NCBI GenBank assembly: GCA_035556215.1
Contig: DATMFI010000027.1
Location: 124,001-188,000, forward strand
From: Palsa-892 sp035556215
GTDB lineage: Bacteria; Pseudomonadota; Alphaproteobacteria; Rhizobiales; Xanthobacteraceae
Length of the DNA: 64,000 nt
Direction: 5' to 3'
Shown here: one piece after another, positions 34,450 through 41,586 of the stretch
Layout of the letters: each line of letters opens with the position of its first letter
Numbering within the stretch: position 1 is the first letter of the stretch
Program-made: the position numbers and the translations under genes
Notes under the pieces: generated by a model
The model's database searches: none
Seen by the model: the letters and a program-made list of their open reading frames with translations, nothing else
Told to the model about the DNA's origin: nothing

Positions 34450-34914
34450 TCAGCCGCGGCCGCGATAGGGCGATACGCCCTGATCGGGCGCCCAGAGGCC
34501 GGCGGGCATTTTGCCCTTCTGCCAGAAGACGTCGATGGGAATGCCGCCGCGCGGATACCAGTAGCCGCCGATGCGGAGCCACTTCGGCTCGATAAGCTTG
34601 GCGATGCGCTTGCCGATCTTGAGCGTGCAGTCCTCGTGGAAGGCGCCGGTGTTGCGGAAGCTCGCCAGGTAAAGTTTCAGCGACTTCGACTCCAGCAGCC
34701 ATTTGCCGGGTGCGTAGTCGATGACGAAATGCGCGAAGTCAGGCTGGCCGGTGATCGGGCAGAAGCATGTGAATTCGGGGCAGGTGAAGCGCGCCAGATA
34801 ATCGGTGTCGCGATGCGGATTCGGCACGCGGTCGAGTACCGCCTGTTCGGGTGTGGCGGGGATCCGCGCGGGCTTACCGAGTTGCAGCGTATTCCTGGTC
34901 GTATTTCTGGCCAT
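34450..34914 (-). CDS. queF: NADPH-dependent 7-cyano-7-deazaguanine reductase
   Basis: Reduces preQ0 to preQ1 in queuosine synthesis for tRNA. The 154-residue protein is the short, unimodular type: PEFTCFCPITGQPDF places the catalytic Cys at 52 and Asp at 59, followed by LLESKSLKLYLASFRNTGAFHEDC, the QueF signature. The frame is open far upstream through antisense of eno; MARNTTRNTLQ at 34914 fits the family. It is divergent from eno; the other que genes are not in the window. Confidence 0.95.
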   Translation of the reverse strand: MARNTTRNTLQLGKPARIPATPEQAVLDRVPNPHRDTDYLARFTCPEFTCFCPITGQPDFAHFVIDYAPGKWLLESKSLKLYLASFRNTGAFHEDCTLKIGKRIAKLIEPKWLRIGGYWYPRGGIPIDVFWQKGKMPAGLWAPDQGVSPYRGRG

Positions 34915-35032
34915 TCCGGTTCTCTCATTCCGGTCTTCTGGCGCCTCCTTAAACCATTCCGTCACACGATGCACATTCCTCCTTTGCGGAACATCCGGCA
35001 TCGTATAGAAGGCGCGAAAACAGAGAGCCATC

Positions 35033-36316
35033 ATGACCGCCATCATCGACATCATCGCCCGCGAAGTTCTCGACAGCCGGGGCAACCCGACCGTGGAGGT
35101 GGACGTAATCCTGGAGGACGGCTCGAAGGGCCGCGCCATCGTGCCTTCGGGCGCTTCGACAGGCGCACATGAGGCGGTCGAGCTTCGCGACGGCGACAAG
35201 CAGCGCTATCTCGGCAAGGGTGTACAAAAAGCCGTTGCCGCGGCGGAAGGCGAAATCTTCGAAGCGCTGGGCGGGATGGATGCCGAGCAGCAGGCCAAGA
35301 TCGACGCGACGATGATCGCGCTCGACGGCACGCCCAACAAGGGCCGCCTCGGGGCCAACGCCATTCTGGGCGTTTCGCTCGCGGTCGCCAAAGCGGCGGC
35401 CGAAGCGCACGACATGCCGCTCTATCGCTATGTCGGCGGATCGAACGCGCGCACATTGCCGGTGCCGATGATGAACATCATCAACGGCGGCGTGCATGCC
35501 GACAACACGATCGACTTTCAGGAATTCATGATCATGCCGGTCGGCGCGCCGAGCTTCAAGGAAGGTCTGCGCATGGGCGTCGAGGTTTTCCAGACGCTCA
35601 AGAAAGGTTTGAAGGACGCCGGGCACAACACCAATGTCGGCGACGAGGGCGGCTTCGCGCCGAACCTGAAGGACGCCGACGCTGCGCTCGGCTTCATCAT
35701 GAAGTCGATCGAGCAGGCCGGCTACAAGCCGGGACACGATGTCATGATCGGGCTCGATTGCGCCTCGACCGAATTCTACAAGAACGGCAAATATGCTTAC
35801 GAAGGCGAGGGCAAGACGCGCGACGCTTCAGCTCAAGTCGATTATCTCGCGGATCTCTGCGCGCGCTATCCGATCGTGTCGATCGAAGATGGCATGGCGG
35901 AGGATGACTGGGACGGCTGGAAACTCCTCACCGACAAGATCGGCGCGAAGGTGCAGCTTGTCGGCGACGATCTCTTTGTCACCAACGAGAAGCGCCTGAA
36001 GCAGGGCATCGACAAGGGGATCGGCAACGCCATCCTCGTCAAGGTCAACCAGATCGGCACGCTCACCGAGACGCTCGCCGCCGTCGAGATGGCGCAGCGC
36101 GCGGCCTATCGCGCGGTGATGTCGCACCGCTCGGGCGAGACGGAAGATTCGACGATTGCTGATCTCGCGGTCGCCACGCAATGCGGGCAGATCAAGACCG
36201 GCTCGCTCGCGCGCTCCGACCGGACGGCGAAATACAATCAGCTGCTGCGCATCGAGCAGGAGCTTGGCAAGGAAGCGCGTTATGCGGGGCGGGCGGCGCT
36301 GAAGGCGTTGGGCTAG
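35033..36316 (+). CDS. eno: Enolase
   Basis: Dehydrates 2-phosphoglycerate to phosphoenolpyruvate, which is also a substrate of KdsA encoded just upstream. The 427-residue protein has GNPTVEVDV, the mobile loop PSGASTGAHEA, metal ligands in GLDCASTEF, SIEDGMAEDD and LVGDDLFVTN, the catalytic Lys in ILVKVNQIG, and SHRSGETED. Normal family length. A TATAGA box at 35004-35009 may be its -10 element, but no -35 at standard spacing is convincing. Confidence 0.98.
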   Translation: MTAIIDIIAREVLDSRGNPTVEVDVILEDGSKGRAIVPSGASTGAHEAVELRDGDKQRYLGKGVQKAVAAAEGEIFEALGGMDAEQQAKIDATMIALDGTPNKGRLGANAILGVSLAVAKAAAEAHDMPLYRYVGGSNARTLPVPMMNIINGGVHADNTIDFQEFMIMPVGAPSFKEGLRMGVEVFQTLKKGLKDAGHNTNVGDEGGFAPNLKDADAALGFIMKSIEQAGYKPGHDVMIGLDCASTEFYKNGKYAYEGEGKTRDASAQVDYLADLCARYPIVSIEDGMAEDDWDGWKLLTDKIGAKVQLVGDDLFVTNEKRLKQGIDKGIGNAILVKVNQIGTLTETLAAVEMAQRAAYRAVMSHRSGETEDSTIADLAVATQCGQIKTGSLARSDRTAKYNQLLRIEQELGKEARYAGRAALKALG

Positions 36317-36334
36317 TACTGCGACGGCTGATTT

Positions 36335-36384
36335 TGGACCTACTGATTAAGAGTCAGCTGCTTGACCAACTGAGCTATGCGCCC
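36335..36384 (-). pseudogene. Truncated tRNA-Lys (CTT) remnant
   Basis: Read on the minus strand from 36384, the sequence follows a tRNA-Lys from its 5' acceptor strand (GGGCGCA) through the D arm (GCTCAGTTGGTC), a well-formed anticodon arm (GCTGA-CTCTTAA-TCAGT, anticodon CTT) and the start of the variable loop (AGGTCC). The T arm and 3' acceptor strand are missing: the sequence changes to AAAATCAGCCGTCG. The 3' side of the D stem also lacks one base compared with the usual GAGC. It cannot fold as a functional tRNA. It lies 18 bases after the eno stop. Confidence 0.75.
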
Positions 36385-36462
36385 AATGGCAGGCTACTTC
36401 CGTGGTAAGGGAGTGGCGCGGGCATTAACCCCCGCGCAACCCTTGCGCGCTCATAAAGGCGC

Positions 36463-36780
36463 ATGATCGCGCGCACCCGATTCCGTCAGGTATCTCAGGG
36501 CCTGCTGCTGCACCTCGCGGCGCTCGCCTTGATCGGGTATTTTGCGTTCCACGCCTATCACGGCAATTACGGCCTCAACGCCCGCAAGGGTTATGAGGCC
36601 GACATCGAGCGGCTGACACGCCAGCGTGACGACCTGCGCAACGAGCGCGAGGAATGGAGTCGCCGTGTCGCGTTGCTTCGTCCGCAAAGCATCGACCCCG
36701 ATACGGTCGAAGAGCTTGCGCGCCGAGACCTCGGCTTCGCTTACCCGAACGATTTGGTAAAGCTGAACCCCGGCCGTTGA
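36463..36780 (+). CDS. ftsB: Septum formation initiator family protein (FtsB/DivIC)
   Basis: Small bitopic division protein that works with FtsL and FtsQ to activate septal wall synthesis. The 105-residue protein has a short basic cytoplasmic end, one membrane segment (about 13-31), a coiled coil (about 38-70) with RLTRQRDDLRNEREEWSRRV, and the conserved DPDTVEELARRDLGFAYPNDLV. The eno-ftsB-pdhA order is common in alphaproteobacteria. Confidence 0.92.
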   Translation: MIARTRFRQVSQGLLLHLAALALIGYFAFHAYHGNYGLNARKGYEADIERLTRQRDDLRNEREEWSRRVALLRPQSIDPDTVEELARRDLGFAYPNDLVKLNPGR

Positions 36781-36806
36781 AACGGCATTGCGCGGCCGCC
36801 GGTTCC
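36781..36806 (-). promoter_or_regulatory. Second EcfG-like promoter motif after ftsB
   Basis: On the minus strand GGAAC (36806-36802), 17 bases, CGTT (36784-36781). It fits the EcfG consensus but points back through ftsB in antisense toward the tRNA remnant, so its meaning is unclear; an antisense RNA is possible. Confidence 0.25.
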
Positions 36807-36859
36807 TGCGAAACTCTGTTGCTTCATACACAGCGCCGCGCCGGTAGCGCGCGGATATG

Positions 36860-36880
36860 GCGCGAAATAAAATTTTGCGC
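36860..36880. promoter_or_regulatory. Inverted repeat just upstream of pdhA
   Basis: GCGCGAAAT (36860-36868) and ATTTTGCGC (36872-36880) are inverted repeats with 8 of 9 pairs matched (the ninth is G-T), 12 bases before the pdhA ATG. It could be an operator or block the ribosome-binding site; no regulator is identified. Confidence 0.35.
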
Positions 36881-36892
36881 TAAGCCCAAAGT

Positions 36893-37906
36893 ATGGCGGC
36901 ACAGGCAAAATCCCAAGAAAAACCCAAGGCAGGCGGCAAAGCGGCCGAATGGTCGCGCGAGGATGAGGTCAGCGCTTATCGCGCGATGCTCACCATTCGC
37001 CGTTTCGAAGAAAAGGCCGGCCAGCTTTATGGCATGGGCCTGATCGGTGGCTTCTGCCACCTCTACATCGGCCAGGAAGCGGTCGTTATCGGCATGCAGA
37101 TGGCGATGCGCGACGGCGATCAGATGATCACCGGCTATCGCGATCACGGCCACATGCTCGCTTGCGGCATGGACCCGAAAGGCGTGATGGCGGAGCTGAC
37201 CGGCCGCAGGGGCGGTTACTCCAAGGGCAAGGGCGGCTCGATGCACATGTTCAGCATCGAGAAGAATTTTTACGGCGGCCACGGCATCGTCGGCGCCCAG
37301 TGCTCGCTCGGTACCGGCATCGCCTTCGCCAACAAATATCGCGAAGACGGCCGGGTCTGCATGACCTACTTCGGCGACGGCGCCGCCAACCAGGGCCAGG
37401 TCTACGAGAGCTTCAACATGGCGCAGCTCTGGAAGCTGCCCGTGGTGTTCGTCATCGAGAACAACAAATATGCGATGGGCACAGCGGTGCATCGCTCGTC
37501 GGCGCAGACGGATTTTTCGAAGCGCGGCGCTTCATTCGAAATTCCCGGCGAGAAGGTTGACGGCATGGATGTGCGCGCGGTGCGCGCGGCCGGCGCCCGC
37601 GCAATGGAATATGCCCGCACCGGCAAGGGCCCGTACATTCTCGACATGGAAACCTATCGCTATCGCGGCCATTCGATGTCGGATCCCGCGAAATACCGCT
37701 CGAAGGACGAAGTGCAAAAAGTGCGCACCGACCACGATCCGATCGAGCAGGTGCGTGCGCGCATTCTCGAGCAGAAGATCCTGAGCGAGGACGAACTCAA
37801 GAAGATCGACGGTGAAGTGCGTAATTTCGTGAACGAAGCCGCGGAATTCGCCACGCACGACGCCGAACCCGACGTATCCGAACTTACCACCGACGTATTG
37901 CGCTGA
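36893..37906 (+). CDS. pdhA: Pyruvate dehydrogenase E1 component, alpha subunit
   Basis: With PdhB decarboxylates pyruvate and reductively acetylates the lipoyl group. The 337-residue protein has the thiamine diphosphate motif GDGAANQGQVYESFNMA...ENN, GGSMHMF, and the phospholoop-like YRYRGHSMSDP. A lysine-rich 20-residue N-terminus precedes the conserved RFEEKAGQLY. First gene of the cluster, 13 bases before pdhB. Confidence 0.97.
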   Translation: MAAQAKSQEKPKAGGKAAEWSREDEVSAYRAMLTIRRFEEKAGQLYGMGLIGGFCHLYIGQEAVVIGMQMAMRDGDQMITGYRDHGHMLACGMDPKGVMAELTGRRGGYSKGKGGSMHMFSIEKNFYGGHGIVGAQCSLGTGIAFANKYREDGRVCMTYFGDGAANQGQVYESFNMAQLWKLPVVFVIENNKYAMGTAVHRSSAQTDFSKRGASFEIPGEKVDGMDVRAVRAAGARAMEYARTGKGPYILDMETYRYRGHSMSDPAKYRSKDEVQKVRTDHDPIEQVRARILEQKILSEDELKKIDGEVRNFVNEAAEFATHDAEPDVSELTTDVLR

Positions 37907-37918
37907 GCGGAGAGTAAC

Positions 37919-39349
37919 GTGCCCATCGAAGTCCTCATGCCCGCGCTTTCACCCACGATGGAGAAGGGCAACCTCGCCAAATGGGTGAAGAACGAAGGGG
38001 ACACGGTAAAGGCCGGCGACGTGATCGCCGAAATCGAAACCGACAAAGCGACGATGGAAGTCGAAGCCGTCGATGAAGGCACGCTCGGCAAAATCCTCGT
38101 GCCTGCCGGCACCGCCGATGTTGCGGTCAATACACCGATCGCGCTGATCCTTGGCGAAGGCGAGGACAAGAGCAATCTCAACGGCGCGCCGAGCGCCGCC
38201 ACCAGCAACAAGGCAAAACCGGCACCGAGCGCCGAGGAAGCGGAGTCCGAGCCGCCGGTCGGCGAGAAGACGGCGGAGGGCGAATATGAAATGCCGGTGC
38301 CGGCCGCGCCGCGTAGCGCGCCGATACCGGTCGAGGCCGCCGAGCCGGAAGTGCCTGCAGGCACCGAGATGGTCGATCTCTCGATGCGCGAAGCGCTGCG
38401 CGACGCGATGGCCGAAGAGATGCGCCGCGATCCTGATGTCTTCGTGATGGGCGAAGAGGTCGCGGAGTATCAAGGCGCTTACAAGGTCACGCAGGGCCTG
38501 TTGCAGGAATTCACCGCGAAGCGCGTGATCGACACGCCGATCACCGAGCATGGTTTTGCCGGCCTGGGTGTGGGTGCTGCATTTGCGGGATTGAAGCCGG
38601 TCGTCGAATTCATGACCTTCAACTTCGCCATGCAGGCGATGGATCAGATCATCAACTCGGCAGCGAAGACGCTTTACATGTCGGGCGGGCAGATCAAATG
38701 CTCGATCGTCTTCCGCGGGCCGAACGGCCCGGCGTCGCGCGTCGCGGCCCAGCACAGCCAGGATTTCACCGCCTGGTATTCGCATATTCCCGGCTTGAAA
38801 GTCGTCGCGCCCTATTCGTCGGCCGACGCCAAAGGCCTGCTCAAGTCCGCGATCCGCGATCCGAACCCGGTGATCTTCCTCGAAAACGAATTGCTTTACG
38901 GCAAGAGCTCGCCGGTGCCCAAGCTCGATGACTTCACCGTGCCGATCGGCAAGGCGAAGATCGCGCGGCCCGGCAAGGACGTCACGATCGTCTCGTGGTC
39001 GATGGGCATGCGCTATGCGCTGGAAGCGGCCGAAGAACTCGCCAAGAAACATATCTTCGCGGAAGTCATCGACCTGCGCACCATCCGGCCGATGGATGTC
39101 GCGACCATCGTCGAGTCCGTGAAAAAGACGGGCCGCTGCGTGACGGTCGAAGAAGGCTGGCCGCAATCGGGCGTCGGCTCCGAAATCGCCGCGCAGATCA
39201 TGGACAACGCGTTCGATTATCTCGACGCGCCGGTGAAGCGCGTGACGGGTAGAGACGTGCCGATGCCTTATGCCGCGAATCTCGAGAAGCTCGCGCTGCC
39301 GACGGTCGCCGATGTCATCGCCGCGGCGCGCGCCGTCACGTACAGGTGA
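37919..39349 (+). CDS. pdhB: Pyruvate dehydrogenase E1 component, beta subunit, with lipoyl domain
   Basis: The 476-residue protein starts with a lipoyl domain (1-80; lipoyl Lys43 in EIETDKATMEVE), a flexible Ala/Pro/Glu linker (about 80-145), then the E1-beta transketolase-like domain with GFAGLGVGAAFAGLKPVVEFM. A lipoyl domain on E1-beta is characteristic of alphaproteobacteria. GTG 37919 is the start, with GGAGAG upstream. The lipoyl segment shares a 44-base identical stretch with pdhC. Confidence 0.97.
   Translation: MPIEVLMPALSPTMEKGNLAKWVKNEGDTVKAGDVIAEIETDKATMEVEAVDEGTLGKILVPAGTADVAVNTPIALILGEGEDKSNLNGAPSAATSNKAKPAPSAEEAESEPPVGEKTAEGEYEMPVPAAPRSAPIPVEAAEPEVPAGTEMVDLSMREALRDAMAEEMRRDPDVFVMGEEVAEYQGAYKVTQGLLQEFTAKRVIDTPITEHGFAGLGVGAAFAGLKPVVEFMTFNFAMQAMDQIINSAAKTLYMSGGQIKCSIVFRGPNGPASRVAAQHSQDFTAWYSHIPGLKVVAPYSSADAKGLLKSAIRDPNPVIFLENELLYGKSSPVPKLDDFTVPIGKAKIARPGKDVTIVSWSMGMRYALEAAEELAKKHIFAEVIDLRTIRPMDVATIVESVKKTGRCVTVEEGWPQSGVGSEIAAQIMDNAFDYLDAPVKRVTGRDVPMPYAANLEKLALPTVADVIAAARAVTYR
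38048..38091 (+). repeat. 44-base exact repeat in the lipoyl domain of pdhB
   Basis: Bases 38048-38091 are identical to 40344-40387 in pdhC, covering the region around the lipoylated lysine (codons for ATMEVEAVDEGTLG). Synonymous sites are conserved too, which suggests recent duplication or gene conversion between the two domains. Confidence 0.85.
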
Positions 39350-39353
39350 GGCG

Positions 39354-39791
39354 ATGCTGCTGCACGGAGCATGCCATTGCGGCCGGGTCGAGGTCTCGTT
39401 CGAGACCGCGCTTGCTCCCGCGACGATGGAAATCCGTGCCTGCCAGTGTTCGTTCTGCCGCCGCCACGGCGCAAAAACCGTCACCGATCCCAACGGGCGC
39501 GTGACGATTGCCGCGCCTGCCGGCGGCTTGTCGCGCTATCGCTTCGGCTTGCGCACCGCCGACTATCTTTTGTGCGCGAATTGCGGCGTCTATATCGCGG
39601 CCGTCATCAACGACGGGCCTGGAAAACGCGCAACGCTCAATGCCGCGGGGCTGATGATCGAGGGACTGTATGAGCGAACGGCCGAGCCGGTCGATCTCGA
39701 TCACGAGGATGCAACCGGTCGGCGCGAGAGACGCCATCGCAATTGGACACCGACGCATTTTATAACAAGCGCGGCAAGGAGGAGCGGGTGA
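39354..39791 (+). CDS. GFA (CENP-V) family protein
   Basis: A 145-residue protein of the glutathione-dependent formaldehyde-activating enzyme fold. It shows the zinc cysteines in order: GACHCG (C7, C9), ACQCSFC, and LLCANC. The family name does not guarantee formaldehyde chemistry; the substrate is unknown. It starts 4 bases after pdhB, inside the pyruvate dehydrogenase cluster, and its TGA overlaps the next gene's GTG by 4 bases. A GFA gene at this position appears to be an insertion. Confidence 0.85.
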   Translation: MLLHGACHCGRVEVSFETALAPATMEIRACQCSFCRRHGAKTVTDPNGRVTIAAPAGGLSRYRFGLRTADYLLCANCGVYIAAVINDGPGKRATLNAAGLMIEGLYERTAEPVDLDHEDATGRRERRHRNWTPTHFITSAARRSG

Positions 39792-40207
39792 GCAAGTCGA
39801 GTCAAGTCCGGCGTTTTGAAGCGCTGGTCATTCCGAACGACGCACTGGAGCGCGGCGGCGTTGAAGTGCTGCGCGCCGCGATCATCGACAGCGAGTTGCA
39901 CGTCACGCTGCGCCCGACATTCGAGGAGCCGCATCACTGGGGCGAACTCCTGTCGGAAGTCGTCGAACGGATCGCTCGCAGTTATGCCGAGCAAACCAAG
40001 CTGAAGGAGAAGGACGTCGTCCTTCGCATTCGTTCGGCGTTTATCGCCGATGATGCGGCCGCTGCCGAGCAGCCGGCGAAGAAGAATGCGGGCGGCGGAA
40101 AGAAAGCAGCCAAGCAAGCCGAGAAGAAGCCGAACAAAGCAAGCGGCAAAAAATCCGGAAGGAAATCCGGCAAGAAATCTGGCAAGAAGTCCGGAAAGAA
40201 ACGCTGA
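39788..40207 (+). CDS. DUF5076-type protein with lysine-rich repeat tail
   Basis: A 139-residue protein. The N-terminal 90 residues (SSQVRRFEALVIPNDALERGGVEVLR, TLRPTFEEPHHWGELLSEVVERIARSY) match what I recall as DUF5076, often found inside alphaproteobacterial pdh clusters; function unknown. The last 45 residues are strongly basic and end in five tandem SG[KR]K units. GTG 39788 is chosen because AAGGAGG lies 5 bases upstream; TTG 39743 would overlap the GFA gene deeply. It ends 7 bases before pdhC. Confidence 0.8.
   Translation: MSKSSQVRRFEALVIPNDALERGGVEVLRAAIIDSELHVTLRPTFEEPHHWGELLSEVVERIARSYAEQTKLKEKDVVLRIRSAFIADDAAAAEQPAKKNAGGGKKAAKQAEKKPNKASGKKSGRKSGKKSGKKSGKKR
40142..40201 (+). repeat. 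Five tandem 12-base units encoding SG[KR]K
   Basis: Five consecutive 12-base units with silent variation encode SGKK, SGRK, SGKK, SGKK, SGKK at the C-terminus of the DUF5076-type gene. Such tracts can vary in copy number. Confidence 0.8.
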
Positions 40208-40214
40208 GGCGAAA

Positions 40215-41573
40215 ATGCCCGTCAACATCCTCATGCCTGCGCTCTCGCCCACGATGGAAAAGGGCAACCTTGCCAAGTGGCTCAAGAAAGAGGGCGACAA
40301 GGTCAAGGCGGGCGACGTAATCGCCGAAATCGAGACCGACAAGGCGACGATGGAAGTCGAAGCCGTCGATGAAGGCACGCTCGGCAAGATCGTTGTCGCG
40401 GCAGGCACGGCCGATGTGCCGGTCAATGAAGTGATTGCCGTGCTGCTCGAAGAGGGTGAGGACAAGTCCGCGATCGGCGACGTCAAGGCGCCGCCGAAAG
40501 TGACTGCGCAACCGGCGGCAAAACCCGAAGAGAAGCCCGCGCCGAAACCGGCTCCCGCCGCGCAGCAGCCCGCGCCTGCGGCTACCCCCGCGCCGCGGCC
40601 TGCGGCCGCCGCGCCCGAAGGCGGCAAGGGGCCTGGTGGCGTATTCGCGTCGCCACTTGCGCGGCGGCTTGCCAGGCAGAATGGCATCGATCTTTCGCGC
40701 ATTCAGGGCTCAGGCCCGCATGGCCGCATCATCGCGCGCGACGTCGAGGGCGCGCCGAAAGGTGCGGCAGCGGCCCGTGCGCCGTCGGCGCCGGGTGCCG
40801 CGCCGTCGCAAGGCTTCGTGCTTCCCGGCGCGATGCCGGACGACAAAATCAAGGCGCTGTTCGAGGACGGCAGCTACGATTTTATCCCGCACGACTCGAT
40901 GCGGCGGACGATCGCGACGCGGCTGACCGCGGCGCGCATCCAGATCCCGCAGTTTTACGTGACGATGGATTGCGAGATCGACGAACTCCTCAAAGCCCGC
41001 GAAGAAATCAACGCCTCGGCACCGAAGGGTACGGACGGCAAGGCGCGCTACAAGCTTTCGGTCAATGACTTTGTCATCAAGGCCTTCGCGCTGGCGCTGA
41101 TCAAGATTCCGGCGGCGAACGTAACGTGGCTCGAGAGCGGCATGATCCGCCATAAGCACGCCGACATCGGCGTGGCTGTCGCACTCGACGGCGGGCTGAT
41201 CACGCCGATCGTCCGCCATGCCGAGGAAAAGACGCTCGGCGTCATCTCGAACGAGATGCGCGACCTCGGCCTGCGGGCACGCAACCGCAAGCTCAAGCCG
41301 ACCGAATACGAGGGCGGCTCGTCCGCGGTGTCCAATCTCGGCATGTATGGCGTGAAGAACTTCACCGCGATTATCAACCCTCCGCACTCGACGATCCTTG
41401 CGGTCGGCGCGGGCGAGCAGCGTGTTGTCGTGAAGAACGGCAAGCCCGCGGTCGCGACGATCATGTCAGCGACGCTCTCATGCGATCACCGTTCGATCGA
41501 CGGCGCGCTCGGTGCCGAACTCCTGCGGGCATTCAAGGAATACGTCGAGAAGCCGCTTTCGCTTCTCGCTTGA
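40215..41573 (+). CDS. pdhC: Dihydrolipoamide acetyltransferase (E2 of pyruvate dehydrogenase)
   Basis: Transfers the acetyl group from lipoamide to CoA and forms the complex core. The 452-residue protein has one N-terminal lipoyl domain (1-80; Lys43 in EIETDKATMEVE), an Ala/Pro linker (about 90-140), a peripheral subunit-binding domain (ASPLARRLARQNGIDLSRIQGSGPHGRI) and a catalytic domain with the terminal DHRSIDG His/Asp motif. ATG 40215 replaces a longer open frame that overlaps the upstream gene. Confidence 0.97.
   Translation: MPVNILMPALSPTMEKGNLAKWLKKEGDKVKAGDVIAEIETDKATMEVEAVDEGTLGKIVVAAGTADVPVNEVIAVLLEEGEDKSAIGDVKAPPKVTAQPAAKPEEKPAPKPAPAAQQPAPAATPAPRPAAAAPEGGKGPGGVFASPLARRLARQNGIDLSRIQGSGPHGRIIARDVEGAPKGAAAARAPSAPGAAPSQGFVLPGAMPDDKIKALFEDGSYDFIPHDSMRRTIATRLTAARIQIPQFYVTMDCEIDELLKAREEINASAPKGTDGKARYKLSVNDFVIKAFALALIKIPAANVTWLESGMIRHKHADIGVAVALDGGLITPIVRHAEEKTLGVISNEMRDLGLRARNRKLKPTEYEGGSSAVSNLGMYGVKNFTAIINPPHSTILAVGAGEQRVVVKNGKPAVATIMSATLSCDHRSIDGALGAELLRAFKEYVEKPLSLLA
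40344..40387 (+). repeat. 44-base exact repeat in the lipoyl domain of pdhC
   Basis: Partner of the identical stretch at 38048-38091 in pdhB. Confidence 0.85.
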
Positions 41574-41586
41574 AAGGCGGCTTTTC

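Noticed and set aside
34915..35199. N-terminal extension of queF
   Set aside because: Antisense to eno, with Met/Ser/Arg-rich composition; the QueF family starts at 34914.
36335..36384. Functional tRNA-Lys
   Set aside because: T arm and 3' acceptor strand are missing and the D stem is defective.
37949..39493. Long open frame antisense to pdhB
   Set aside because: Same reasons: shadow of a strongly biased gene, no domain.
40050..40214. N-terminal extension of pdhC
   Set aside because: The extra codons overlap the DUF5076-type gene in another frame; the lipoyl domain starts at ATG 40215.
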